Assembly (NCBI GenBank): GCA_964036275.1
Contig: OZ038435.1
Location: 12,997,634-13,061,633 of the forward strand
Source of the DNA: Litoditis marina
Lineage: Eukaryota; Nematoda; Chromadorea; Rhabditida; Rhabditidae
Direction of reading: 5' to 3'
Length of the DNA: 64,000 nt
Part shown: positions 1 to 12,287 of the stretch, piece by piece
Layout: each line of letters opens with the position of its first letter
How positions within the stretch are numbered: the stretch's first letter is position 1
The notes under the pieces: generated by a model
The model's input: only the letters and a program-made list of their open reading frames with translations
Databases searched by the model: none
Told to the model about the DNA's origin: nothing
Translations under genes and position numbers: made by a program

Positions 1-229
1 GTTTAGTTGCCCACTAGCTCTATACGCAACTAATGTTTACGCGAAACTCGTCGAGAAGTGTTATTATCATAAGTTTACGTGATTTTGAATTAAAAGGTGT
101 ACGAATACGTTACAAGACACCAGAAACTAATCATAGTTTTTCGTTTAGACAAGTTGTACGTGAGAACTACCGATTGGCGAATAGAGTATAGTGTCTTACA
201 CACCTACGGTAACTGCACAGTATCCAGTT

Positions 230-368
230 ATACTAGAAGTAAATTAGTAAATTGAATAGTCACGTTAAGTTAGTATTCTAATGAAGAATCTTGCACTTTT
301 CATTGCACGTTTGTGAGTTTTGCTGTGTATAACATGTTTCACGTGACAGGGCAATTGACTAACAGTAT
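230..368. mobile_element. TGCACGATGCC small element, copy 1
   Basis: Ends ATACTAGAAGTAAA and TTGACTAACAGTAT enclose TCACGT motifs on both sides and a core resembling TTGCACTTTTCATTGCACG. It matches copies at 2957, 6343, 7719, 37344 and 37936. Confidence 0.65.
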
Positions 369-1274
369 AACTTTTAATTGATTTTTGTAAATTAAACTTC
401 GGTCTTACATAGCAAAATTATGTGTAAAATTGCTCGAAAAACGGGTTCGAAACTTTTTCAATGGTTTTTAGAAGCTTTTTAGTCACGAAAAGTTTTTTAG
501 TCGCAGTCAAAAATGATAACAGAACTTCACCGAAGTTTAAATTTATCATTTCTCACCGTCTGACTGTGACATGCTCTCTGATCCCTTCAATATTGTGGTA
601 TTCAATAATTGGAATGTAATGTATTTTATGAGCTATTTGAAACGGTTAGGTGAGTTAGTAGTTTGTACTGGTATGGCTTAGCCGAAATTACTGTATTCAA
701 CGTTATCCTGTTCTTTGTTTTTCAACCCTCAATCTAATATCAAAAGTAGAGAGAAGAATCTCGTACAACCAGTTTGCAACCTAATACAGACCAGGCACAA
801 GCAAGATTTAACTTTCCTGCACGTGATCTTTTGAGCTCTGACTTCTCTGGTCCTCTCGTTTATCAATACTGTCTAATCATCTCTCTTTCTCGCTCTCTCC
901 CCAAAATTGTACTTTGATGAGGGCCATGTGCCCCTCAAGTGACACCAACACATGACTCGAATCAAAATAGGCGGCACCTAACTTATTACTTCACAACGTT
1001 ACTAAGATTAGAACCTATACTTTGTTGAAATATTTTACATTTAATGTACTATCAGTCCTGCATTTCCAAACTGTCCTCTTAAAGACGGTCTGACAGAAAC
1101 CAAATCTCGTGCTTTTCGCCCTTGCGCTCCATGGTTAGTTCCCTCGCTCCAATACAAATGCGTCTCAAAAACCAAGTTTGGAATCTCCGCAGATGAATTG
1201 TGAAAAAAAAGAAAACTATCAATAAATCAGTTTTGTAGCGCATCCACATTGCAGTGAAGCGCAAGGCACGACTC

Positions 1275-1587
1275 AGGTGAAAAGTCAAGGGACTTTTAGC
1301 CCCTAAAAGGGTGATTTTGGGTGATCGAGTAGGCGCGGGCCCAAAAGGCCCTAAAAGGGCCGCGAATCTGGTAACGACCACGCTTTGATCGATTTTGCAA
1401 ACAATTGTGTTGTAATACTCTACATTTTGTTTCATTTTCTGAGTAAGTCCGCTAGGGTGAGCAGGAACAAGAAACTAAATCTAGTACTTGAGGCAAAAAA
1501 TGTCACACTACGCGGCCCCAGTAGGCCCTAATAGGGTGATTTTGGCTACGAAAATCGCGGGCCTTTTAGGCCCGTGACTTTTCACCT
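1275..1587. mobile_element. AGGTGAAAAGTC inverted-repeat element, copy 1
   Basis: Ends AGGTGAAAAGTC and GACTTTTCACCT are perfect 12-bp inverted repeats of a 313-bp unit. Subterminal GGCCCTAAAAGGGCC is itself a palindrome. A second full copy, with the same length to within one base, is at 57947. Confidence 0.85.
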
Positions 1588-2402
1588 ATGGAGATTCGGT
1601 TCCTGTCAGATCACCTTTAAAGCTGGTTTGCTCTTTCCAAAGCTATGGTATACGGTATATAAGGCCCCTGTCCCGCTGTGTGTGTAGTCTCTGATCCCGT
1701 TGCTTTTTGATTCCAGTTCGGAAATTATAAAGTGTTTCGACATCTATCTACAACGAACATCTATAGTCTGTTTCACCAATCGATGTACTCCTACAGTAAT
1801 CCGTCGATTATTCAAGGGGGTGTTTTCTAATGAAAAAGTCATTACTTTGGTTCCAAATTTACAGAGTTAGTAGTAGTCAACATGCAGAAGACACTATGAA
1901 CATTTTGAGGCGTTCTGAATACGCTAATATAGTAAACTTTGACCTGGAAGAGATAGCAGATTACTGTAGAGGGTTATAAGTGGGTGGAACAAACTATAGC
2001 TACACCCTATATAACGTGGCGTTCCACGTCGTTTTGGTTTTGCACGGTGTTTTTTCAATCCTCAAACAAAACTAATTTCCAACTCTCTTTGAAATATCCC
2101 TTCATAATATAATATCATATGTGATTGAAATATCATATATGAAAATGAAGTATCTCACCATCTCTTCCAAGGGTTTTGAATTGATTCGACCCTTTGCTGT
2201 CTTCGTTAAAAAAATATATAGATGTTGTCTTGAAGAAAATATCAAATTCTCTTCATCGAACCAATTAAGCCAATTGTACATAAAACCTTTTCATCAAGCC
2301 AATTTAGCTAATTGTTAGCTGAAACTTTTTCGAAATCCCTGCAAAACTGGCTGTGTAGCATGATGTGCAAGGCGGAAATGAATACTTAATTGGCTATGCA
2401 GT

Positions 2403-2638
2403 TATAGTCTTTTTCATTCCTACTGAGACTCCTACAGTAGGATTGCGAAACTTCCAAGCCGCTTTCCTCACTGACTTTTGCTCGGAAAGGTTGAGGATTT
2501 TCGCACCTCATTCTCCTTCTCACGTAGAGTAAACATACGAGAGCATTTTCGATAAACTGAATTTTCAGCTTCACAACACCCTTCGAAAATTTTGTAAGGT
2601 TACTGTAGGAGTCTCAGTAGGAATGGTGTGAACTATAG
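2403..2638. mobile_element. CATTCCTACTGAGAC inverted-repeat element, copy 1
   Basis: CATTCCTACTGAGACTCCTA near the left end and TAGGAGTCTCAGTAGGAATG near the right end are perfect inverted repeats; outer TATAGT/ACTATA extend them. The ~200-bp interior is unique to the family. Confidence 0.8.
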
Positions 2639-2956
2639 CAACTGTTAAATACCCCTTTTGGTCAGAAGGTTTCTCTGGTGAAACATGTAATTGTCTGAAA
2701 TTCGTGTAAACGATCTTCGAGGCTTCAGCTAAGATTGTGATAATCTAGAATGAATTATATGAAAAGTAACCAAATCTTCGTGGCAGTTTGACCTCGAAAA
2801 ACGCCATAACTTGCGAATTCTGACCATGGTTTCATCGGAAACAATGGTTCGCATCAGTAGAACAGCTAAAGCCGGAGAAAAAAACCTGTAATTCTGATTT
2901 TTTATTCATTTTACGTTTTCATCTCATCCTTGACTGAATTTCAGGCAAAGATCCGG

Positions 2957-3124
2957 TTACTAGAAGTAAATTGAATAGTCACGTGAAGTTAGCATTCTAA
3001 TGAGGAATCGTGCACTGTGTCATTACACGTTTCTGCGTTCATAGGCCGTATGCAACAAACATCCCGGGCCGGGTTGGGATGTGTTTACCATGTTTCACGT
3101 GACCGTGCAACTGACTAACAGTAT
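2957..3124. mobile_element. TGCACGATGCC small element, copy 2
   Basis: Same order of motifs as copy 1: TTACTAGAAGTAAATTGAAT, GTCACGTGAAGTTAGCATTC, then TTTCACGTGACCGTGCAAC and CTAACAGTATA. It has an extra ~30-base GC-rich insertion, CATCCCGGGCCGGGTTGGG, in the middle. Confidence 0.65.
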
Positions 3125-4265
3125 ATTTCTATTTCAGATTTACGTATCATTTTCAGACCACGTTTGCCCATCAGTTTGATCGAAATTTCCATTTTTTCTC
3201 GAAACTACATTCGATCATTGGTTAAAAATTTGCAAATTGCTATTTTGCGAATCACACTTATTTTTGAATAAGTAAATTGTAGCATTTGCTGTCTACCTCA
3301 AACCAATTGAATGCTTGATCATCTAATTGGTGTAGTAGATTATCTTCCCTAATAGGGGGGTGGTTAGGGGTAATTGAGATGTCTAAGGCCTTTTCAAGTG
3401 GAAAGACTCATCACTTTAATATGATCAAATAGAGTTCTCTGATATTTTTGGCATACCATACTACCTGGTGAAAACTATAATATAGGTTGTTTCAATCTTC
3501 TTTATCAATAATTTCATAGGTTTGCTAAATTTCACTTAAATAGTTACGAGGTACGTGATATTTTTCGCGTTTTTCACGTGATTCCTTCGAATTTTGAGAT
3601 GTCTAAGGCCTTTTCAAGTAGGACTACTCATCGAATTTAATTTGGTCAATTAGCGTTTGGTCTCCAAGAAGTTAACTATAAATACATTGAATAGTCACGC
3701 TTCGGCTTCTCACGTTATAGAGTTTTAATGTTTTTCCAACGTTGTACATGACTTTGCGTGAATTTTGCGTTCCTCGACTAAGGGTTGAAGTGCTAAGCAA
3801 ACTATTTTATACGTTACTCTTGAACTAGCTTTTCAATTTGTAATACAATGTGCAAATAGACAAAACTCATCTCTGCTAATATGACCAATTAGAGTTATTC
3901 CGAACTTTAGTCTATACGCTGGCGAGCAATTTCGAAGAACTATGCGCTGATTGCTCCAATTCAAAATGTCTCGTGATATAGCAAATTGAAACACTCACGT
4001 TAAGAACTGCGTGGACGTCCAATAATTGTGTGAACATTGACTTTCAATTTCACGTCTGCGTATCTTTGATCAACACGCTCTCTCGTCTACCGGCTTCCGG
4101 CCCGCATTACTCGATTGATTCAACCGTTTGCTGTTTTTGTTCGAGAGAAGTTTCTACTGCATTCCACGTCTAACTACAACTCATGATCCCGTGACTTCGA
4201 TCGATATTCATACTTTACGTGGTGCCGGTTGCTAGATAGAAAGTTGAAACCCAGTCACTATGCTA

Positions 4266-4330
4266 ATTTCTCTCTCTCTCCCTCTCTCTCTCTCTCTCTT
4301 TCTCTCTATCTCTCCTCTCTCTATCTTTAT
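4266..4330 (+). repeat. CT microsatellite
   Basis: (CT)n with sporadic CCC and TTT interruptions. A second, looser CT-rich stretch continues at 4518-4670. Confidence 0.85.
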
Positions 4331-4856
4331 CGTATCTCTCTATGTATGATAGGTGTCCGTCTAATTGAAGCTGTTAGTTTTTAATCTTCGACATGACTGG
4401 CCAATTACAAAATAGGAAGTACTCTTCTCGTTCTTACAGAAATACAGAGATCAAACAAAGAAAAAGAGAGAATTATTAAATGCAGGAGCAGGAGAACGAG
4501 GTACGTTTTTATTTTATTCTCTATCTCTTCTCTCTCTCCCTCTCTCTTGCTCTCTCTCTCCTTTATTTCCTTCCTCTATTTCTCTCTTTCTCTTTTGTTT
4601 TCTCTCTCTCTTTTACCGTGTTAATCTTACTTTTTTCTTTTTTTCCGTATCTCTCTTTCTCTGAGTTTCCATCCCCTACTAAGCTTTACGCACGCATTCT
4701 ATATAAGCTTGGACTTTTTCCACAAAAAAACCTAGGATGAAGTAGTTTCGCTTTCAATTTTTTTCTTCTTCCACCATACTCACTAACGTTATAAATATTC
4801 ATTGGTTTCTCATATAAAACCTATTCTCATACAAAAATTAAAAGAAGAAAAATGTA

Positions 4857-5783
4857 TTAAAGGGACCGTTCCTCTTTAATTTGGAGGTTTGAGCTGATTA
4901 GTCGATATTGTTCACATTAAAAAACCAAAATCATTCGTATAGGTGTCAACTTCCTGTCTTGTTTCGTGTTCTCAAAAATGTGGCGCGACCACGCGCACGT
5001 ACATACACCGCCGAGTTCACCTACGTACAAAATTTTCAAAATGTCCATAAAATTACGAAACCATATTCAAAACATGGCCAAAATTACCAATATGAAATCT
5101 GTGTAAAAAGATTTCTAAATATCATTAAAACTACAAAGCAGTGATAGATTAAAGAAACCGTTCCGCTATAATTTGAGCAGCACGAAAAATTTAAAAAGCT
5201 CAAAAAGATTCCTAATGTCTTCCCATAGACCACGAAAAAACCTTCTGATTGAAAATTTGTAAAATTTGTATAACATCAAGCAATAAAGAAGGGGACATGA
5301 ACATTTTCACTGTGACGCAACTTGACTTGGTTTATTTACATCCAGATTTATTTTCATTTTTCAGTCCCTAATTGTGTATTCGTATGTGATTGAGTGTTTT
5401 GAAATCATTTTCGCACTTCTATAGGCTATTTTGAGCATACCCCGTACGCAACTCCCCTATCGGTGTCATTACGTAAGCCGCTTTTCTGAGAAAACGAAGC
5501 AAGATAGGGATATAAAAGTATATTTTTTTGATAATGGTTTTTCATTTGCCATAGGGTCAGTTTGTTGACTCAAAAGTCAAAATTAAAGCGGGACGGATTC
5601 TTTAAGGATTGCTGCATTACCGTAACCCAGGTCCCGTTGGCTTCTGTTTTTCTCCGTAATAATGTGGTTTTCTGAACTCTCTGTACGTAATGTATGAACT
5701 TTGATCTCAAAACAGAATGAAAGACTCTTCTCATTTTTCAAAAATTTCCTACATTGCACATTATAGAGGTACGGTCCCTTTAA
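4857..5783. mobile_element. TTAA-flanked inverted-repeat element (outer, interrupted)
   Basis: TTAAAGGGACCGTTCCTCT at the left and AGAGGTACGGTCCCTTTAA at the right are inverted ends, each with TTAA outermost. A second element with different ends lies at 5149-5605 within it. No transposase frame is present. Confidence 0.65.
5149..5605. mobile_element. TTAA-flanked inverted-repeat element (inner, nested)
   Basis: TTAAAGAAACCGTTCCGC at the left and GCGGGACGGATTCTTTAA at the right form imperfect inverted ends flanked by TTAA. The interior (TGTGACGCAACTTGACTTGG) recurs in reverse orientation at 49256 and 61425, so this is a separate mobile unit inserted in the outer one. Confidence 0.75.
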
Positions 5784-6342
5784 AAGAATTTGGAATTGAA
5801 AGAGAGATAATGAAAATAAAAGTAAATATAGTTATAATCATTATACTCTAACTTTCCCAATCATCATTCTACTATTAAAGTGAAACCCCCTTCAAAAGAT
5901 GGCAATGACCAGCTTTCTAGGTCATTTCCGTATCATTTTCACGCTTTCGCAATAAAACACCAGATTGTTCCCATTCCGCGGAACTTTAAAGGTCTAATGC
6001 TTTACTTTATTATTGGCTCGTTTTCAAGTACGCTGAAAACTTTGATCTCTGGATCATCGATTTTTTCTCGAATAAATTTTGCAAGAGTGTTTGTTGCCGC
6101 TGTTTTTCTGCTGTTTATATAAACCTCGAGAACTCATTTTTTTTAAATTCAAAAACTCGAAAACTCGAAATGTTGAACTCGGTCAACAACCCCAGCTCGC
6201 GTCACTTCTACCGACACTCATACAGTACCCAATCGAAGTTTTTAACTACCTTTGTATTTTTTCCCATGAAATTTACATAAAGGCGCACCTGAATGTTTCG
6301 TAATTCTACTGTAGGGCTCGTAATAGTAATGAAAACGACCAT

Positions 6343-6477
6343 AAACTGAAAGTAATTTGAACACTCACAGGAGTTTCGCACTTTAAGGAGACATCGTGCA
6401 CTTTGTGATTGCACGTTTCTCAGTTCTGCTGTGTGTTTAACATGTTTCACGTGACTGTGCATGTGACTAACAGTATA
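6343..6477. mobile_element. TGCACGATGCC small element, copy 3
   Basis: The left end is degraded, but ACATCGTGCACTTTGTGATT, CATGTTTCACGTGACTGTGC and GACTAACAGTATA are intact. It abuts the CATTCCCACTGAG element starting at 6474. Confidence 0.6.
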
Positions 6478-6714
6478 TAGTTCGTTTCATTCCCACTGAG
6501 ACTCCTTGGCATCGTGCCAAGATTTTCGGATGCCTATTTCTCAGAGCAGACATGAGAATTCCGAGAACGTTTTCGTTCACGTGTTCTCGTAAAACTGAAC
6601 AAGCAACGACAGAAAATTACAGTTTTTTCAACAACTCCAAAGTGGTGAAAAATAGCCCGGAAAATTCAATGGCACGCTGCCAAAGTCTCAGTGGGAATGA
6701 CCGGAACTATATAT
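6474..6714. mobile_element. CATTCCTACTGAGAC element, diverged copy 2
   Basis: Ends are TCATTCCCACTGAGACTCCT and the inverse AGTCTCAGTGGGAATGA. TTGGCATCGTGCCAA replaces the CTACAGTA segment seen in copy 1, so it is a subfamily. Confidence 0.65.
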
Positions 6715-6959
6715 ACTCTGGCACATTGGCTTCCGCGTTTGGATTATTCTGCAACAATCCGTCAATTGACTTTTTTTTTTGAAACATGATACACTAGTCA
6801 TAGGACCTATAACATAAATTGAACAGAAACAAATAAATCGAGAAGTTCTCCTTTTATGTGAATGTTCGTTGTTCTAGTTGACTGAGAGAGACAAAGTCCC
6901 CTTGTAGAGAAACAAGTATAGGTTCATTGTATCCGTTCTCAAATCTCGTTTTTCAGAGA

Positions 6960-7034
6960 AAAAGAGAAAGAGAAAGCCTTCTTCTCTTCTCCCTCTCTCT
7001 CTTTCTCCCTCTTCTTCGTCTCTCTCTCTCCCCC

Positions 7035-7073
<39 letters not shown>

Positions 7074-7076
7074 GTC
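6960..7076 (+). repeat. CT-rich microsatellite
   Basis: Compound CT/CCT tract of about 115 bases. Confidence 0.85.
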
Positions 7077-7591
7077 CCCTAATCGATTGCACCCCTCGCC
7101 CAACCCCACATCAGACGAAATTTCTATGCATTGACGCCCTTTTTGATCTCTTTTACATCCTTGAACGTTCCTTTAAACGTGTGTACGGGAAGAGTTTTTG
7201 TTATAATACAAGAATACAAACACTATCCTTTTCTTGGTATCTATCAATTCTCTACCAGCTTGAAGAAGTTGTTAAAGAAGTTGTGTTAACTGATTTCTAT
7301 GCCCCTTTTTAATTGTATACTCTTGTCTCTTACTAGTTTTCAGCAAAAATTCTACTGTAAACTGTTTTTCGTTCAGAATAACAGTAAATATGAGTTTTCA
7401 ACATTTCTACTTCTTTCCATTTTGTAACGGAAAATATACTTTTTCTCAAAAAGGTAATACATTCTCTCATTTTGTGCCATTCCATGATCTACGTAGATAG
7501 ATGAAGGAATGAGACATCCGGCTGTCAATTAGACGCGGAAATTACTCGATTAGGAACAGATGACTGGTTATTAGATGGTCCGTAAAAAGTT

Positions 7592-7610
7592 GGGGGGGGG
7601 GGGGGGGGGG
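7592..7610 (+). repeat. Mono-G tract (19 G)
   Basis: Longest homopolymer G run in the window. Confidence 0.9.
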
Positions 7611-7718
7611 CTGAAGTATGATTGCGACTGAACTATGATCTAATTCCTCTAATTTTCTAAGGGCTTGCGATTGAACCATTCTAGGACTACTACATTCTAC
7701 TAGTAGATAGGTTTGTGT

Positions 7719-7852
7719 TATACTGTTAGTCAATTGCACAGTTACGTGTAACAAATTGGACACAGCAAAACTCAGAAACGTGCAATCACAAAGTGCACGA
7801 TGCCTCATTAGAATGCTAACGTTACGTGACTATTCGATTCATTTCTAGTATA
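7719..7852. mobile_element. TGCACGATGCC small element, copy 4 (reverse)
   Basis: Reverse orientation: ATACTGTTAGTCAATTGCAC at the left, CACGATGCCTCATTAGAATG in the middle and TTTCTAGTATA at the right. Confidence 0.65.
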
Positions 7853-8796
7853 TATGTTGTGATATTTTTAGTGAGAAGCGCGTTCATGAGCCAATATTGA
7901 TAAAGTTTATGTCTTTTCCCTGGTTTTTCTCTAACTTCTGACGTTCCAAACGTGTTTTAGGTTAGTTTTGTATGTCAATACTGTGAAAAACACCCTTTTT
8001 GTAGGATTTGCTGGTTTGAACTGGTCCTCTCCCTGTTATAGGTGTTTGTGTTTCGGTTTAACTAGCGAATTTTCGGTAGGGGCCGCTGGTTTGCTTTTTC
8101 CCCACAGCTGGGGCTAACCCCCCCCCCCGGCTGGCGCGAAAAATAAACAATTGGTCGATGACCGAATGATTTCGACTCTGATTATATTCCTTATAATTCA
8201 AATTACTAGTGAAATGCTGGGTCACGTGAAACTTGTGAAGCTCACGCAAAACCAGTTGAAGGCACTGTTTTTGAAATTCCACAAATCGAACACGTGATAT
8301 GTTTAACGTTACATGTGACTATTTATCTAGTTTACATCTAGTTGTATAAAACACTTTCACTTTTTGCTTCAGTTTTCATGTATATTGCCCATTTTTGGCT
8401 CAGCGATGATTATTTATTTATTTATACATGTAAATTTAATACGCTTGGGGGCGGACTAAAAATAGTTGGCAGAGCACAGTATGATAATATTTCATGATCT
8501 CATTGAACATTTTCGATAGATCTTTATAAACTAGAATAGAAACAAATTGAGGATGGAATAAAGAATCGATTTTTGTAACACAAACGTTGTAGTTAAACTG
8601 TTTCCGTTCAATAGTTTTTGTATCACAATTAGTTGCGTACTTTGAAAGATTCCGTCCAGAATAACTCTGAAAATGTCACTAGTTTTCTGGTTTCTGCAAA
8701 CCTGATATTTCTGTATTGATCTTTTCTTACGTGTGTCCACTGTTCACGTGCACTTTTAGGTGGTTGGTTCTCTTTCTCTCGGCTCTCTTTCTCCCT

Positions 8797-8800
<4 letters not shown>

Positions 8801-8838
<38 letters not shown>

Positions 8839-8904
8839 GGAAGGAGGGATAGAGAGAGAGAGAGAGAGAGAGATAGAGAGAGAGAGAGGGAGAGACATAG
8901 GAAG

Positions 8905-8958
<54 letters not shown>

Positions 8959-8987
8959 GAGAGGGAGAGGGAGAGACATAGGAAGGA

Positions 8988-9078
<91 letters not shown>

Positions 9079-9086
9079 TGAGAGAT

Positions 9087-9123
<37 letters not shown>

Positions 9124-9193
9124 AAGAGAGAGAGAGAGGGAGAGGGAGAGACATAGGAAGGAGAGAGAGAGAGACATAGGAAGGAGAGAGAGA

Positions 9194-9282
<89 letters not shown>

Positions 9283-9409
9283 GGAGTGAGAGAGTGAGAG
9301 AGAGATAGGGAGAGAGAGAGAGGGGGAGGGAGAGACATAGTAAGGAGAGAGAGAGAGAGAGAAAGAGAAAGAGAGAGATACATAGGAAGGAGAGAGAGAG
9401 AGAGAGAGA
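8801..9409 (+). repeat. Long GA tract with an embedded 12-mer
   Basis: About 610 bases of GA repeat. ACATAGGAAGGA or a one-base variant interrupts it at least seven times (near 8835, 8893, 8977, 9150, 9174, 9337, 9380). The six-frame open frames across it on both strands are products of the dinucleotide repeat. Confidence 0.95.
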
Positions 9410-9639
9410 ACGTTGTCTATATCACCCTCCCATTAAATGGTTATTAATGACTGATCGCTAGAAGTACAATCAAATAAACATAGTTACATAGTGCGTTGAT
9501 TGGAGGTTTGGAAGTACTCGTTTGCTAATAGAAACACAATTAAAATGAGACATATTTATGTCTGGCAAAATATTATGACGTGTCGGAAAGTCAAGGTACA
9601 CTCATAGTCACCTCTTTCTCTCTTCCCCTCTATATGTCT

Positions 9640-9641
9640 CC

Positions 9642-9690
<49 letters not shown>
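9640..9690 (+). repeat. CT microsatellite
   Basis: About 50 bases of (CT)n. Confidence 0.9.
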
Positions 9691-9692
<2 letters not shown>

Positions 9693-11212
9693 GTCAATGC
9701 AGCAAAAAATGAGAATTCAGACAATGTTTTTTTTCACTTTCTGTCAATCTAGAAAAAAAACCTGATTTGTAGTTGATCTCTGCCTTTTAGGTTCATTTCG
9801 AAGTTTTCGCTGTGTTTTGTTGGTAGATCAAACTAAGATATTCGATGATGTTCCTAAACTATCCACGTGATTTGCGTGTGATTCAGTTGCTTTTTCTGTT
9901 TCCATCGATGTCGACGCAGGAAATGCACTCATTTCTCTGAAGTGGTCATGGTAACTGGGGTGCCGAATGAAAAGCAGGCCAATTCTATATTTTTTCATAT
10001 TCTACATCTTCATATTTACTCAATTTTCATAACTCTATGGCGAGGTAGTAACTAAGGTGTGAAGCAACCAAAATATCTTTACAAGACCGAAAAACAAACT
10101 TCAGATAGTCTTGGTTGCATTATAAAGCAACCAAAACTTTTATATACGAAAGAAGGAAGAAGGCTGTTTTTCGGTTATAGTGCGCTCTCTCCAAATCAAG
10201 CCTATTTTTGTAGTTTGATCTCTGCGGTTTTGCTACATTTCAATTTCGAAGTTTATGCTGTGTTGTATCATACAATTTCCAGCTGTTTTTGTTGTTTGAT
10301 CACGCAAATAACAGTGAGTTCCTAGATCGGAATACAAAGTTAGTTCCTTCTTTTATAAAGTGGTTGAATCGACTATTACATCAAATATCATAACTGTAAA
10401 CCACATGTGTTACAGCTTGCGAGGGTCGTAAATCTAGTTTATAGAGCCAAAATGACCAAGGACGTAGGAAAGTATATATTTGAATATAAAACAAAGATTG
10501 TATAACTAGATGTGCTTGCGTTTTAGTCGAATTTCTCATATTTAAATACAAAATAAAGATTATATAATTAGATTTAAACGCTGCGTTCCAGTCGAAGTTC
10601 TGACTTTTGCTGTGTATACAACTCTACAACTCAATCTAAGTCACAAGAATACTTGGAAGACTGTGTAGTGTTTGTTTTACTTTTTATTCTATTTTGTTTC
10701 TATTGTTTATAATTAGGGCTCATAATGATTCATAAATCGCACGTCATTTTTGACAATTGACGTGTTTTGAGACCAAAGAGCTGATTATAAGACGTTATTT
10801 CAAGATAACTTCCAAATGACGACAACAAACTGTTATCAAATATGAATATTCTTTAGAAATAGTCATTTTTCATTAAAACTCATCATATATTACAAGTTTG
10901 CATCAGAATTAGTCTTACTCTCACCAAATTAGGCCAAAATATAGCTCAAATAATGGTTATCTCTATATATTTCCATTAGAATCATGTTTTCATGGTGTAA
11001 CTACATAAACTGCGCCGAATGACATTTAACTATGACTATGACTATGACGCTCAAACACAATTCCAATCTATTTTTTCTTTGTAGCGAAAATAAGGGTACA
11101 GTTGGCATCCAGCTTCATTAAGTTGGAATGAGATTTTTCCTTTCTATCAGAGTTTCAAGTTTATTCAAAGTTGGAAATACGCTCGTTTCAATGCAAACTT
11201 ATTCAGTGTGTT

Positions 11213-11450
11213 TTATAGTATTTTCCATCTCTACTGAGACTTCTACAGTAGGATTTCGAAACTTCCAAACTTCCAAGATCGGAGAAGTTGAGGATTTTCG
11301 TACCTCATTCTCCTTCTCTTCTCAGGCACAGTGCATATACGAGTGAATTTTCCATGAACTACATTCTCAGCTTCTCAACAGCCTTCGGAAAGTTTGTAAA
11401 GTTACTGTAGGAGTCTCAGTAGGAATGATTTGAACTATATCCTATCCCTC
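11213..11450. mobile_element. CATTCCTACTGAGAC element, copy 3
   Basis: Left CTACTGAGACTTCTACAGTA and right TACTGTAGGAGTCTCAGTAG retain the inverted ends, and the interior (AGGATTTCGAAACTTCCAA) matches copy 1. Fragments also occur at 37246-37288, 47640-47810 and 49824-49860. Confidence 0.75.
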
Positions 11451-11490
11451 TGTGTTTGTACTTTGATCCCGTCGTTTTCGGTTAAAGAAT

Positions 11491-11594
11491 GACGGTTATG
11501 TGCTCCAATCGCAATGCTTCAGTCCTTTAAACTGCAATACATTTTTCAATTGCAGTTTAAAGGACTGACGCGCCGAGATTGGAGCACATAATCG
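11491..11594. mobile_element. TTTAAAGGACTG hairpin element, copy
   Basis: GGTTATGTGCTCCAATC pairs with GATTGGAGCACATAATC. CAGTCCTTTAAACTGCAAT pairs with ATTGCAGTTTAAAGGACTG. The whole unit is a ~100-bp foldback with a loop of about 10 bases. Confidence 0.75.
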
Positions 11595-12287
11595 TGCTAC
11601 TTTAAACTCGTAAATTATGCAATTATGCTGTGTGTTGTCGACCATCAAACTACAAGAATAATTCGGTTACTTTCTATAGAATGTTCTCTTTCTCAACTTT
11701 CTCTCAATAACTTTAATATAAATATATAAAAGTTTATCACGCCTTTATTGTAAAAGGAAAGTTTGGTGAACTTCAATGTTCTATTTCAATTTCCAAGTTA
11801 TACACATAATGTTTCATTTGTGCGACAACAACCTCGATAAAAACAGAAAAAAATTCACACCCTTGGTGTTCGTGATTCTTGTACAAGGAAGCAGATTAGT
11901 CTTTTTCGGCTCAAAAAGGATTAATGGATTATGGAAAGTCTAATAATAGAAAGAAGCCCGGAAAAAGATAAGAATGAGTAGTAGGTTCCGGCAATACTTA
12001 TTTGCTTGCTTTTTGTGTCTTCTACTTATAACCTGAGAGTCTAAACTCGAGAAAAAGGTTCTTCATGCCATGATCAATGCAGGTTCTTGGTTTTAGACAA
12101 TTCAGTATTGTGTCAAAGTGTTTTTCAGTTCACAAAAAACTAGAGTCATAATTAGTAATTTCCATAGTAAAAATTGAACTCGCTTATCGGGATCATATCC
12201 CCCTAGTTTGACTTACCATGAAACGTTTGAAAGTTTCAGAAGTTTTTGTTTATAAAATAGTTCAAACCTTTAATTTAAAGAGAAATC

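Noticed and set aside
1655..1690. TATA-box promoter at GGTATATAAGGCCC
   Set aside because: No coding exon follows; similar wording recurs near 11450 as part of repeated sequence.
8629..9383. Long open frames on both strands through the GA/CT tract (up to 218 residues)
   Set aside because: They encode only Ser-Leu or Arg-Glu dipeptide runs, an automatic result of a dinucleotide repeat without stops.
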